A DNA stretch of 64,000 bases from Perspicuibacillus lycopersici. GTDB lineage: Bacteria > Bacillota > Bacilli > Bacillales > Caldibacillaceae. The notes under the pieces were generated by a model, which saw only the letters and a list, made by a program, of their open reading frames with translations, searched no databases and was not told where the DNA came from. The stretch covers positions 62,001-126,000 of the forward strand of contig NZ_JAOUSF010000005.1 of the NCBI RefSeq assembly GCF_025660475.1. The letters are read 5' to 3'. The position numbers and the translations under genes were made by a program. This document shows, one piece after another, positions 27,751 to 36,522 of the stretch. Positions within the stretch are counted from its first letter, which is position 1. The number at the start of each line of letters is the position of its first letter.

Positions 27751-28023
27751 CGAATCCCATGGAAAAGGGACCGAGGCTTGGCGATACCACCCTAATTTAC
27801 AGTTACATATATTCGGTATGAAGAAAAATCCAAATATACAATTTACGTAAAACTGTACTCTCTTTTTTGATAACGGAACATTCCGCAGTATTTTCATTCA
27901 ATACTGAACTCCAAGGCAGGTTCAAGCAGGATCTTTAGAAATCTTCCACCAATGATTTCCTCTCTGAAAAAGATGTTACTACTTTACTAACCCTCTTCAT
28001 TGTTTATAGCAAATATTAATTTT
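27751..28023 (-). promoter_or_regulatory. T-box riboswitch leader of proS (proline specifier)
   Basis: On the minus strand the leader shows Stem I features (AGAGAGG ... GGTGGAAG ... TTGAACCTGCCTTGGAG), the T-box sequence AGGGTGGTATCGCC (27780-27793) and a terminator stem ending in TTTTTT (27751-27779). The specifier position reads CCT, a proline codon, at 27918-27920, matching the gene. Uncharged tRNA-Pro would stabilise the antiterminator and allow transcription. Confidence 0.95.
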
Positions 28024-28029
28024 TAATTT

Positions 28030-28058
28030 AAAATACAATGTTCGCTTCCATTTGTCAA
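28030..28058 (-). promoter_or_regulatory. Predicted sigma-A promoter of the proS T-box leader
   Basis: TTGACA (28053-28058), exact 17-nt spacer, TATTTT (28030-28035). Places the transcript start near 28023, right before Stem I. Confidence 0.75.
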
Positions 28059-28135
28059 GTATTCTTGCGATAGAAAAAGGAATAATGTCAATCCATCGCG
28101 AATTAATGTAAAAAAGAAAAGAAATGAGGTTCAAT

Positions 28136-29032
28136 ATGAAAATATTTACTAGTTCCCAATATCAATTGGCTGCTAATTTTATTGTAACGAATGCACGGCC
28201 ATTGGAAAAAGCTTTATATTTATTTGAATTTGCTGATGGAAATCGTGAGGATGTTATTCGTGAGTTACAAAAATTTCAAAATGATGATGGTGGATTTGGT
28301 CATGGACTAGAGCCGGATTTTCGTACAGAAAATTCCTCTGCACTCGCTTCATCTGTTGCCATGCAAATACTGTCAAAAATTGGAGCAGAAGATCATTTAG
28401 AAATAGTACAAAATGCGATTCGTTACTTTATAAACAGTTACGATAAAAATACATATGGATGGGAAAAGGTGCCGAAAGCTGTGGAAGAAGCACCACGAGC
28501 ACCATGGTGGAATTATCAAGAACCACGAGAGGATTGGGGAAATCCGAACGCTGAAATTTTAGGATATTTCTATGATTATCAACCACTCGTCCCTGCATCG
28601 TTGCTAGCTGAGCTGACCGAGTATGCCATACGATATTTTAATCGGTTAGAAACGTTTGAATTTCATGAAATCCTTTCCTTCTTACGATTAGCGGATCGTC
28701 TGCCGGAATCAATTTATCAGCAAATAGAGGAAAAAATAATACAAGCTTTGCATGAATGTGTTACGACCGATTCGCAAAAATGGGAGGAATATTGTTTACA
28801 ACCAATACAAGTAGTGGATTCTCCTGAATCTAAATACTATCGATTATTCAAAGCTTTTTTGTCGGAGAATTTACACTATATAAGCACTAAACAAAATCCA
28901 AATGGTTCTTGGTCTCCCACTTGGTCTTGGTTTGGACAATTTGAAGATACTTGGAAACAAGCAAAACTCGAATGGGAAGGAAACATCACCCTTCAGCATT
29001 TACTACTCTTTCGTAATTTTGCTCTTATTTAG
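28136..29032 (+). CDS. Alpha/alpha-toroid (prenyltransferase/squalene-oxidase repeat-like) protein
   Basis: A 298-residue soluble protein of the six-hairpin toroid type. It has repeat-like motifs FQNDDGGFGHGLEPDF near residue 50 and KQNPNGSWSPTWSWFG near residue 255, both of the QxxDGGF/G-W form seen in terpene-cyclase and prenyltransferase beta-like repeats. There is no DxDD cyclase motif, so catalysis is doubtful. The ATG 28136 is 6 nt after GAGG; the ATG at 28124 lies before that site. It is a lone gene between the T-box (divergent) and an AraC gene. Confidence 0.75.
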   Translation: MKIFTSSQYQLAANFIVTNARPLEKALYLFEFADGNREDVIRELQKFQNDDGGFGHGLEPDFRTENSSALASSVAMQILSKIGAEDHLEIVQNAIRYFINSYDKNTYGWEKVPKAVEEAPRAPWWNYQEPREDWGNPNAEILGYFYDYQPLVPASLLAELTEYAIRYFNRLETFEFHEILSFLRLADRLPESIYQQIEEKIIQALHECVTTDSQKWEEYCLQPIQVVDSPESKYYRLFKAFLSENLHYISTKQNPNGSWSPTWSWFGQFEDTWKQAKLEWEGNITLQHLLLFRNFALI

Positions 29033-29221
29033 TTATTTAGTTCTTAATTTTAATAGGAAGCTAACTTGCTTAAGTAATACAAGCTTGTATAAACCGCTAG
29101 GCAAACGAAATGCAAATTAGCATGACTCCCCGCATTATCTAAATCTGTCAGTAAAATGCACAAATGAACAGGAATGCTTACGGTAGTTCTGATAAATTTA
29201 GTAGCAGAAAGGAAGATTGCT

Positions 29222-30085
29222 ATGGAAGGACTTCGACGTTTGATTACAAGTATTGATTATATTGAGGAAAACCTACTCTCGAAATTGGCGATAGATGATA
29301 TTGCGTCGGTTGCTTGCATGTCTAAATTTCACTTTCAACGTAGTTTCCATATGTTAACTGGTGTAACTGTGGCAGAATATATTCGGAAAAGAAGATTAAC
29401 TTTAGCTGCTCAGGATCTTCTCCATTCGAATCAGAAAGTTATTGATGTTGCTTGGAAATACGGATATGAAAGTCCGGAAGCTTTTACAAAGGCATTTCGA
29501 AGCACGCATGGAATTGCACCGTCTGCAGTTCGTAAACAAAATCGTTCACTCGTTGCCTATCCTAAAATATCCTTTCATATTCAAATTAAAGGAGAGGAAG
29601 AAATGAAGTATAGAATAATGGAAAAAGACGAGATTCGTATTGTCGGCAAAGGTATCCGAACAACTACTGAAAATGGACAGAATCACCAAGATATCCCTGC
29701 CTTTTGGGAGGAGGTAAATCAAAATGGTTTAGCTAGTAAACTCATAAAAGGTTGTCGGGATTTTGGGTTGCTAGGGGTTTGTATGGAATTTGATCAAGAG
29801 CAAAATGAGTTCACGTATTTTATTGGGGCAGAAAGTAATGGAATTGATGTTACAAATAAATTGGAGGTAAAGGTAATACCAAAAGCTACATGGGCGGTAT
29901 TTCCTGTAATTGGTCCTATGCCTAGTGCAATTGAACACGTATGGGAGAGAATTTTTTCAGAATGGTTCCCATCTACAGGTTATGAGCATGCAGGTGGTTA
30001 TGAATTTGAAATGTATCCTGTCGGAGGTGATACTAAATCGGGGCAATATTTTTGTGAAATATGGATTCCAATTATTAAAAAGTAA
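29222..30085 (+). CDS. AraC-family regulator with GyrI-like effector domain
   Basis: A 287-residue transcription factor. The N-terminal AraC/XylS double helix-turn-helix (residues 8-105) has IASVACMSKFHFQRSFHMLTG and VAWKYGYESPEAFTKAFR, the conserved second-helix signature. The C-terminal domain (about 120-285) is of the GyrI/Rob/BmrR small-molecule-binding type, ending in CEIWIPIIKK. Such fusions usually respond to amphipathic drugs. The start ATG 29222 was chosen for AAAGGAAG 6 nt upstream; codons further up lack a site. Targets are unknown. Confidence 0.9.
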   Translation: MEGLRRLITSIDYIEENLLSKLAIDDIASVACMSKFHFQRSFHMLTGVTVAEYIRKRRLTLAAQDLLHSNQKVIDVAWKYGYESPEAFTKAFRSTHGIAPSAVRKQNRSLVAYPKISFHIQIKGEEEMKYRIMEKDEIRIVGKGIRTTTENGQNHQDIPAFWEEVNQNGLASKLIKGCRDFGLLGVCMEFDQEQNEFTYFIGAESNGIDVTNKLEVKVIPKATWAVFPVIGPMPSAIEHVWERIFSEWFPSTGYEHAGGYEFEMYPVGGDTKSGQYFCEIWIPIIKK

Positions 30086-30104
30086 CAAACTAGAAAGTTT
30101 TAAA

Positions 30105-30145
30105 AGAAAAAAACTCGGCACATTTTCCGTGCCGAGTTTTATCAA
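30105..30145. terminator. Bidirectional terminator between the AraC gene and phnD
   Basis: A perfect 11-bp stem AAACTCGGCAC / GTGCCGAGTTT with a 7-nt loop, U-rich on both sides; lies between convergent genes. Confidence 0.92.
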
Positions 30146-30148
30146 TTA

Positions 30149-31087
30149 CTATTCAATAGAAATACTGTCTTTAAATTTATTATACGTATCTTTAACTACT
30201 TGATATTCAGAATCCGTAGCTTCTGTAATAGCATCCCAGTTATAAACATCATTCATAATTTTAATCATCGCTGGGTCATCATTAAAGGATAAGAAAGTAT
30301 CTTTAATTTTTTGTACGAATTCATCTGGAAGATTTTTTGTTACAGAAATTGTATCATTTGGAATATCTTGTGTATAACCAATTACAGTTAATTTTTCCAT
30401 AATGTCTGGGTATTCTTCTAAAAGATCTTCACGAACATCCTCGAAAGTAGTAGCAACATCTGCATCTCCTTCATAAACTGCGATTGCTGCATTATCATGT
30501 CCGCCTGCTTGAGTAGTACCACTGAAAAATTCTGTTTCTAATTCTGTCGTTGACGCAATGTCAAACTCTTCCATTAATTGGTTCGCAGGGAATAAGTATC
30601 CTGAAGTGGAGCCTTGGTCTGGGTAAGCCCAAATTTTTCCTTCTAAATCTGCTAAATCTTTAATACCTGAGTCAGAACGTACAAGATATTGTGCTTTATA
30701 TGTTCCTGAACCATAACGTTCAGATTTCAAAATTACTTCTACGCCATATTGTTCGTTTGCTTGCACATATCCAAAAGCTGGAACAAATCCAACTTGTACT
30801 TGATTTGCACCCATTGCTTCAACTAATGCATTAAAGCTTGTCATTACTTTACCTTCTACTTTAATACCTAATTCTTCGCTTAAGCGCTCTGCTAATGGTT
30901 CAACTGTATCAGCAATTGTATCGGAATCTACAGATGGTACAAAGCCTAATACTAATGTTTCAGGAATTTCTTCTTTTGATCCGGAATTTGCATCAGAACC
31001 GTTAGAAGAACCTTCTTCTTTACTTCCACATGCTGCAAGTACAAGTGCTAGTCCAATTACTAGCAAAAAGCTAACTATTTTTTTCAT
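30149..31087 (-). CDS. phnD: Phosphonate/phosphite-type ABC transporter substrate-binding lipoprotein, copy 2
   Basis: A 312-residue secreted lipoprotein: signal peptide MKKIVSFLLVIGLALVLAAC with lipobox LAAC, a Ser/Gly/Glu linker, then a type-II periplasmic-binding fold. PhnD-family features include GFVPSVDSDTIADTV, YGSGTYKAQYLVR, DQGSTSGYLFPA and DVATTFEDV. It is very similar to the copy at 33889-34827, clearly over 80% by eye. AGGAGG directly precedes ATG 31085-31087; the longer ORF form is not used. A terminator separates it from phnE, so it likely has its own promoter. Confidence 0.95.
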   Translation of the reverse strand: MKKIVSFLLVIGLALVLAACGSKEEGSSNGSDANSGSKEEIPETLVLGFVPSVDSDTIADTVEPLAERLSEELGIKVEGKVMTSFNALVEAMGANQVQVGFVPAFGYVQANEQYGVEVILKSERYGSGTYKAQYLVRSDSGIKDLADLEGKIWAYPDQGSTSGYLFPANQLMEEFDIASTTELETEFFSGTTQAGGHDNAAIAVYEGDADVATTFEDVREDLLEEYPDIMEKLTVIGYTQDIPNDTISVTKNLPDEFVQKIKDTFLSFNDDPAMIKIMNDVYNWDAITEATDSEYQVVKDTYNKFKDSISIE

Positions 31088-31192
31088 TTTGACCTCCTGA
31101 GTATGATAAAGAATTTTCCCTACTATTCTATTAAATAATATTTTGTCGAAAATTGCCAGCGTTATTTTTAAAAAAAATGTCAATTTACGAAT
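31088..31192 (-). repeat. phnD 5' leader, conserved between the two copies
   Basis: Upstream of the start, the segment up to about 31192 aligns with 34828-34936 upstream of the other copy. Shared blocks include TCGACAAAAT, TTTAATAGAA, GGTAGG-like/GTAGGGAAAATTC, AGGAGGTC and, at the far end, TTCGTAAAT. So the duplication covered the control region as well as the gene. Confidence 0.75.
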
Positions 31193-31326
31193 ATTTTTTT
31201 ATAAAATGTTTTAAATGTTTGTGTTTAAACCAAATTTTTATAATAAAATTAGCAGTTATTCATCTCTCCCTATTTTTCACCGTGAAGATTATTCAGAATT
31301 TGTCGACAGGGATTCTCGTATATATG

Positions 31327-31354
31327 AAAAAAAAAGCCCCACTAGAAGTGGAGC
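31327..31354 (-). terminator. Terminator between phnE and the second phnD
   Basis: Stem GCTCCACT / AGTGGGGC (one G-T pair), 3-nt loop, followed on the minus strand by TTTTTTTTT. Confidence 0.9.
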
Positions 31355-31372
31355 TTTTCATTCATTGTAAAA

Positions 31373-32167
31373 TTACACGATTTTACTTCGGATTTTCGCT
31401 GAAGCAAAGTCAATAACGGATACAACAATAATAATAGCTAATAAAATCATACCCATTTCATTCCAGTTTCGGTTACTCGAGGCAAAGCTAATCATCGTAC
31501 CGATACCACCAGCACCAACAATACCTAAAATGGATGATGCACGAATATCTACTTCAAAACGATAGATAGCATAGGATAGAAATTCTGGGATAATTTGTGG
31601 AAACACTGCAGTAAATAGAATTTGGATTCGATTGGCTCCATTTGCTTGCATTGCTTGTACAATATCCATGTCAATTTGCTCAATTATTTCAGAAAACATC
31701 TTACCTAGCATTCCGCAGGAGCCAATCGCGATTGCAAGTACCCCTGCAAATGCTGTTGGTCCAACCGCAACAACGAATAATACTGCTAAAATGATATCCG
31801 GAAATGCTCGGATAGCTGACAGAATCCATTTTCCAATAACAGAAAATATCCCCATCATATTTTTCGCTGCAAGAAACGCAAGTGGTATAGAAAGAATGGC
31901 AGCCATTACGGATCCGGCAAAAGCAATAAGAACTGTTTCAAACATTTTATCAGAAACATCCCCCATTGCACTCCAATCAGGATCAAATAACCGAGGAATT
32001 ACACGGTGGAAATTATTTGCTGCTCTTTCCATCGCACGTGCCCAATCAATATCAATACTTAAGAAGGTCCAAACATAAAGTGCAGCAACGAGTATAAGTA
32101 TGATAATTGTTTTCGTCTTTTTATATAAAGAATTCTTTGGCTTTGGAGGTAATGTAAGATTTGCCAT
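31373..32167 (-). CDS. phnE: Phosphonate/phosphite-type ABC permease, second subunit
   Basis: A 264-residue inner-membrane permease of the PhnE family, with about six helices. The EAA-like cytoplasmic loop reads VQAMQANGANRIQILFTAVFPQIIPEF, and IRASSILGIVGAGGIGTMI follows, typical of the phosphonate/phosphite branch. Its ATG overlaps the stop of the upstream permease gene (TAATG). Works with the other PhnE subunit as a heterodimer. Confidence 0.94.
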   Translation of the reverse strand: MANLTLPPKPKNSLYKKTKTIIILILVAALYVWTFLSIDIDWARAMERAANNFHRVIPRLFDPDWSAMGDVSDKMFETVLIAFAGSVMAAILSIPLAFLAAKNMMGIFSVIGKWILSAIRAFPDIILAVLFVVAVGPTAFAGVLAIAIGSCGMLGKMFSEIIEQIDMDIVQAMQANGANRIQILFTAVFPQIIPEFLSYAIYRFEVDIRASSILGIVGAGGIGTMISFASSNRNWNEMGMILLAIIIVVSVIDFASAKIRSKIV

Positions 32168-32985
32168 TATAACAATGCCTCCCTTAACTTCGTACTAATA
32201 TATTCGATGATAATTACTGTAATGAATATTACGATAATAATTGTCATGGCATTAGGATAATTATAGAAATTAATTTGTTGATTTAATGTAAGTCCTATAC
32301 CACCAGCACCTACTAAACCTAAGATTACTGATGCACGAATATTTATTTCAAATACGTATAACACAAGTGATGTAAATTGTGGTGCAATTTGTGGTACTAA
32401 AGCATACCAGATCATTTGTAATGTGTTTGCACCAGAAGCACGCATAGCTTCTAATGGGTTCATATCAACGGACTCAATTGTTTCACTTATTAATTTCGCT
32501 AAAATTCCTAACGAGAAGATTATTAACGCTAAAATCCCTGGGAAAATCCCAATCCCAAATAGTCCAACAAATACAACTGCTAATACGACATCCGGAATTG
32601 TTCGTAGTAAATTTAAAAATATTCTTGTAATGTAATATAACGGTTTAAATGTTGTGACATTCCGTGCGGATAAAATCGCTAAAGGAATAGTAATAATGGC
32701 TGCAATTGTTGTTGCAATAATTGCCATTTGTATTGTTTCTAGCATAGGATTCCAAATTGCTTTTAATATTTCGAAATTTGGAGGGAAAAATTTAGCTAAA
32801 ACCCTGAACATATTGCCCAGTGCGCCATCAAGTCCATTTACCATATCTTCTGTCGTCTTTTTCATACTAAACAAATATAAAGCTAGTATTACAAAAAAGA
32901 TTACTGTTACTTGAAGCTTTGTTTTTGTTGGATAGATAGAAGGTATCGTCTTTTTATCAGCAATTGAATTTTTTGGATTTGTCAC
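32167..32985 (-). CDS. phnE: Phosphonate/phosphite-type ABC permease, first subunit
   Basis: A 272-residue permease paralogous to the next one. Conserved loop EAMRASGANTLQMIWYALVPQIAPQF and INIRASVILGLVGAGGIGLTL. The first helix is preceded by a cytoplasmic segment of about 25 residues. Start overlaps the phnC stop region by 4 bp, indicating translational coupling. Confidence 0.94.
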   Translation of the reverse strand: MTNPKNSIADKKTIPSIYPTKTKLQVTVIFFVILALYLFSMKKTTEDMVNGLDGALGNMFRVLAKFFPPNFEILKAIWNPMLETIQMAIIATTIAAIITIPLAILSARNVTTFKPLYYITRIFLNLLRTIPDVVLAVVFVGLFGIGIFPGILALIIFSLGILAKLISETIESVDMNPLEAMRASGANTLQMIWYALVPQIAPQFTSLVLYVFEINIRASVILGLVGAGGIGLTLNQQINFYNYPNAMTIIIVIFITVIIIEYISTKLREALL

Positions 32986-33758
32986 GCTTGTTCTGCCCCC
33001 CCACGCAAGTCATCCTCACGAATGGCACGGCCGTAAATTTCTTCAAATGTTTTTTCCGTAACTTCTGACACTGGACCATCAAAAACAACTTCTCCTGCAC
33101 GCATACCAATAATGCGATCCGCATACTCCATCGCCATATCAATAAAATGAAGATTAACTAATGTCGTGATTTTATCTTCCTTATTGATTTTTCGTAAATA
33201 ATTCATTACTTGGTGTGAAGTTGGTGGATCTAGTGAAGCAACTGGCTCATCCGCTAAAATATATTTTGGCTGTTGGGTTAACACACGAGCAATACTAACA
33301 CGTTGTTGTTGCCCACCACTTAGTTCATCTGCACGATTATAGATCTTTTCATCAATGTGCACACGTTTTAAGCTTTCATATGCTAATGAAACGTCCTCTT
33401 TTTTATACAAATTAAAAATTGAACGTAATGTACCAGTATGTCCTAAGCGTCCTGCTAATACATTTTTCAATACATTGGAACGTTTGACAAGATTATAGTT
33501 TTGAAAAATCATCCCAGTTTTTGTACGAAGCTTCCGTAAATCCTTGCCGCGGAATTTCAAAATATCTTCATTGTCAACTAGAAGAGAACCAGAGGTAGGG
33601 GTTACTAAGCGGTTAATACTTCGAATAAACGTAGATTTACCAGCACCAGATAAACCGACAATAACGACAAATTCCCCATCGTTGATTTTCACATTAATGT
33701 TTTTGAGACCTTGTGTTCCATTCGGGTATACAAGATTTACATCTTTAAATTCTATCAT
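32982..33758 (-). CDS. phnC: Phosphonate/phosphite-type ABC transporter ATPase
   Basis: A 258-residue ATPase with Walker A GLSGAGKSTF, Q-loop IFQNYNLVKRSNVL, signature ELSGGQQQRVSIARVL, Walker B ILADEPVASLDP and H-loop NLHFIDMAMEYADR. The PhnC-type loop ALARRL-like GRLGHTGTLRSIF is present (the G-x3-L-x5-F insertion seen in PhnC). No C-P lyase, phosphonatase or phosphite dehydrogenase gene is nearby, so the anion carried is not determined. Confidence 0.95.
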   Translation of the reverse strand: MIEFKDVNLVYPNGTQGLKNINVKINDGEFVVIVGLSGAGKSTFIRSINRLVTPTSGSLLVDNEDILKFRGKDLRKLRTKTGMIFQNYNLVKRSNVLKNVLAGRLGHTGTLRSIFNLYKKEDVSLAYESLKRVHIDEKIYNRADELSGGQQQRVSIARVLTQQPKYILADEPVASLDPPTSHQVMNYLRKINKEDKITTLVNLHFIDMAMEYADRIIGMRAGEVVFDGPVSEVTEKTFEEIYGRAIREDDLRGGAEQA

Positions 33759-33829
33759 GCTATCCTTAATCCTCCATATTCTTACTTTACATCTTTTCTA
33801 TAATACCATGAAATTGTCGAAATATCAGG

Positions 33830-33858
33830 AAAAAAGGGAGAAAACTCTCTCCCCTTTT
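33830..33858 (-). terminator. Intraoperonic terminator after the first phnD
   Basis: A 9-bp stem (33834-33856, one G-T pair) with T-rich tail on the minus strand, between phnD and phnC. It probably lets the binding protein be made in excess over the membrane complex. Confidence 0.8.
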
Positions 33859-33888
33859 ACTTAATAAATTTCACTTAAGAAAAACTTA

Positions 33889-34827
33889 TTATTCTACAGA
33901 GATATTATCTTTAAACTTCGTATAAGTATCTTTAACTACTTGATATTCAGCATCTGTAGCTTCGATAATCGCATCCCAGTTGTAAACTTCGTTCATAATT
34001 TTAATCATATCTTTGTCATTATTAAATGATAAGAAAGTTTCTTTTAATTTTTGAACAAAATCAGCTGGTAGATTTTTTGTTACAGAAATTGTATCGTTCG
34101 GAATATCTTGTGTATATCCTATAACTTTTAATTTATCCATTACGTCTGGATATTCTTCTGTAAGCTCTGTGCGAACATCATCAAATGTAGTTGCTACGTC
34201 AGCATCTCCTTCGTATACAGCAATTGCTGCATTGTCATGTCCACCAGCTTGTACAGTTCCACTGAAAAATTCATTCTCTAATTCTGCAGTAGAAGCAATG
34301 TCAAATTCTTCCATCAGTTGATTAGCCGGGAATAAATATCCAGAAGTTGAACCTTGGTCTGCATATGCCCAAACTTTTCCTTCTAAATCAGCTAAACTTT
34401 CAATATCGGAATCTGCACGAACCACATATTGTGCTTTATAAGTACCAGAACCATATCTTTCAGATTTAAGAATTACGTTTACACCATATTGTTCATTTGC
34501 TTGAACATATCCGAAAGCAGGAATAAATCCAACTTGAACTTGGTTAGCTCCCATTGCTTCGACTAAAGCATTGTAACTGGTCATTACTTTACCTTCAACT
34601 TTAATGCCAAGTTCTTCACTTAGGCGATCTGCTAATGGTTGAACTGTGTCAGCAATTGTATCGGAATCTTGAGATGGAACAAATCCGATTACTAATGTTT
34701 CAGGAACCTTCTCTTCCGAAGCTTTGTCTGACCCATTTGCTGAATTGGAATCATCACTTGAACTACCACATGCTGCAAGTACTAATGCTAAGCCGAGTAC
34801 AAGCAAAAGATTTAAAAATTTCTTCAT
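33889..34827 (-). CDS. phnD: Phosphonate/phosphite-type ABC transporter substrate-binding lipoprotein, copy 1
   Basis: A 312-residue lipoprotein, first gene of the phn transcript. Signal peptide MKKFLNLLLVLGLALVLAAC with lipobox, then the same PhnD-type fold as copy 2: GFVPSQDSDTIADTV, YGSGTYKAQYVVR, GSTSGYLFPANQL. Differences from copy 2 concentrate in the linker after Cys20 and in surface loops, while pocket-like motifs are the same. AGGAGG precedes the ATG. Confidence 0.95.
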   Translation of the reverse strand: MKKFLNLLLVLGLALVLAACGSSSDDSNSANGSDKASEEKVPETLVIGFVPSQDSDTIADTVQPLADRLSEELGIKVEGKVMTSYNALVEAMGANQVQVGFIPAFGYVQANEQYGVNVILKSERYGSGTYKAQYVVRADSDIESLADLEGKVWAYADQGSTSGYLFPANQLMEEFDIASTAELENEFFSGTVQAGGHDNAAIAVYEGDADVATTFDDVRTELTEEYPDVMDKLKVIGYTQDIPNDTISVTKNLPADFVQKLKETFLSFNNDKDMIKIMNEVYNWDAIIEATDAEYQVVKDTYTKFKDNISVE

Positions 34828-34936
34828 ATTGGACCTCCTAAGAATTATAAAAAGAATTTTTCCTACCTTTCTATTAAAAATGATTTTGTCGAAAAATGCT
34901 AGTACTTTTTTTAAAAATTTACATTTGATTTACGAA
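34828..34936 (-). repeat. phnD 5' leader, conserved between the two copies
   Basis: Counterpart of 31088-31192: the same order of blocks (TTCGTAAAT, a T/A-rich stretch, TTTCGACAAAAT, TTTAATAGAA, GGTAGGAAAAATTC, AGGAGGTCC). Probably holds the promoter; I could not pick a convincing -35/-10 pair shared by both. Confidence 0.7.
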
Positions 34937-35189
34937 CATTACATTCTTTACATTTGGTTATTATATGTGTTTTGCTCAAAAACATTTGCTTCTTACCAAG
35001 TATCGTACGGTTTATTCTACTTGATTTCGATTTTGACAAACTCTTCTACTGAATTCTAATGTGTCAGAAATCAACAAAATTCAAGAAATTCCGCATTTTC
35101 TTTACCTATTCACCCCTTTATAAATAATTTAAATATAGTTCTTATTCTTTTTTTAGGCTTTATTCGTATACATAATTGCTATTTGTGAA

Positions 35190-35460
35190 AAGACCGCAGA
35201 CTGAATACACTTCGGGCATCCATTCGGGCGAGCGTGGAGGCTAGCTGCGGCTGACTCGCGACTAGAAGACTTCGCCAACCCTCCGTACGCTAAGCCAAAT
35301 CAGTTCATAAACTACTCACCGAGTGTCCTATATCTCCTGCTGATTAGCTCCAGTTTTTACGTCGAAGGGTAGTCGCCTGCGCATTTCAATGTGCTTCTTC
35401 GTCACTTAAGCTCCTACGTTGTCTCACTACATCAATCCTTTAGGAAATAGCCTATTTTAA
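35190..35460. repeat. Degenerate dispersed repeat, family B, copy 3 (longest)
   Basis: The 680-bp gap upstream of phnD holds no gene. A GC-rich island runs from GACTGAATACAC near 35202, through GCATCCATTCGGGCGAGCG (compare GCATCCTTTCAGGCGAGCG near 42115), to CAATCCTTTAGGAAATAGCCT at about 35433-35453. Internal complementary GC-rich stretches suggest a folded RNA or MITE-like remnant. Confidence 0.5.
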
Positions 35461-35490
35461 TATTCATCACCCAACATTATTTGTCCAATC

Positions 35491-35524
35491 AAAAAAACTG
35501 GCCAATTTATGATTGGTCAGTTTT
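35491..35524 (-). terminator. Terminator overlapping the end of the alpha/beta hydrolase gene
   Basis: Stem ACTGGCCAAT / ATTGGTCAGT (one G-T pair), 5-nt loop, followed on the minus strand by seven T. The stop codon at 35507-35509 lies in the loop of the hairpin. Confidence 0.85.
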
Positions 35525-36457
35525 TACAGTTTCTATTTGTTTTGATAGCCACTGGTAAATATCATCGTATACTTCATTTTTATTTAGTTCCATTAATACC
35601 TCGTGACGTCCCTCTTCATAAAAAATCGTTTCGATATTTTCGATTCCATTTCTTTTATATTGTTTGATTGCCTTTTGAACCCCTTTCCCATTTGCTCCAA
35701 CAGGATCTTTTTTTCCACTAATAAAAAGCATTGGCAAGTCTTTTCGTATTTGTTCTATTCGAGCATTTTGATGAATTGTTGCTAATCCGGTCAGTAAATC
35801 GAAATAAAATCCGGATGTGCAAACAAATCCACAATATGGATCAGTTAAATACTTTGCTACCTCTTCTTCATTTCTTGATAACCAAGCAAACTTTGTACTT
35901 TCATTAGGAAACGGTTTATTATAGGAGCCAAAAATTAATTGATCCAATACTGGACTAGGCGCTTTCTTTCCATGTTTGATCATTTCCCATTTGGCAACTA
36001 GTTGTCCTAATTTCCCTGGAATACCAGGATTTCCTGCTGTTCCAGATAATATTACTCCTTGTACCATATCCGAATATTGCTGAATATATCTTCGTACTAA
36101 AAAGGATCCCATACTATGCCCCATTAAAAATAGCGGTATTTTAGGAAAAAGTGTACGAATATAATTGGTTATTTGGTATAAGTCCTTTGTTGCACGGTCA
36201 AAGCCGTTCTCATCTGCAAAGTACCCAAATAATTTAGCTTTTTCCCCCGTCTTTCCATGACCTCGATGGTCATTGCCGATGACAAATATCCGATGTTTTA
36301 ATAAAAAGCTGGCAAATTCATCATAACGTTCAATATGTTCTGCCATTCCGTGTGCTAGCTGAACAATAGCAATCGGTTGAATAGATGTGTCTATCCATTT
36401 TCGAATATAAATTTCTACTAGGTCTTCCATTTGTAACCAATCATCGTTTCGTCCCAT
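35507..36457 (-). CDS. Alpha/beta hydrolase, monoacylglycerol lipase-like
   Basis: A 316-residue serine hydrolase. Nucleophile elbow FLMGHSMGSFL (Ser about 120), oxyanion region QLAHGMAEHIERYDEFASFL and GNDHRGHGKTG match the monoglyceride-lipase/lysophospholipase group, and the catalytic acid and histidine are plausible at FISGKKDPVG and EGRHEVLME. No signal peptide, so cytosolic. AGGAGAG lies before the ATG. Probable role in lipid turnover. Confidence 0.88.
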   Translation of the reverse strand: MGRNDDWLQMEDLVEIYIRKWIDTSIQPIAIVQLAHGMAEHIERYDEFASFLLKHRIFVIGNDHRGHGKTGEKAKLFGYFADENGFDRATKDLYQITNYIRTLFPKIPLFLMGHSMGSFLVRRYIQQYSDMVQGVILSGTAGNPGIPGKLGQLVAKWEMIKHGKKAPSPVLDQLIFGSYNKPFPNESTKFAWLSRNEEEVAKYLTDPYCGFVCTSGFYFDLLTGLATIHQNARIEQIRKDLPMLFISGKKDPVGANGKGVQKAIKQYKRNGIENIETIFYEEGRHEVLMELNKNEVYDDIYQWLSKQIETVKTDQS

Positions 36458-36522
36458 CTTTTACTCTCCTCAAATTACATATTCTTTCCATGATTTTGGC
36501 TGAATAGTAAAATTGTCTTCAA

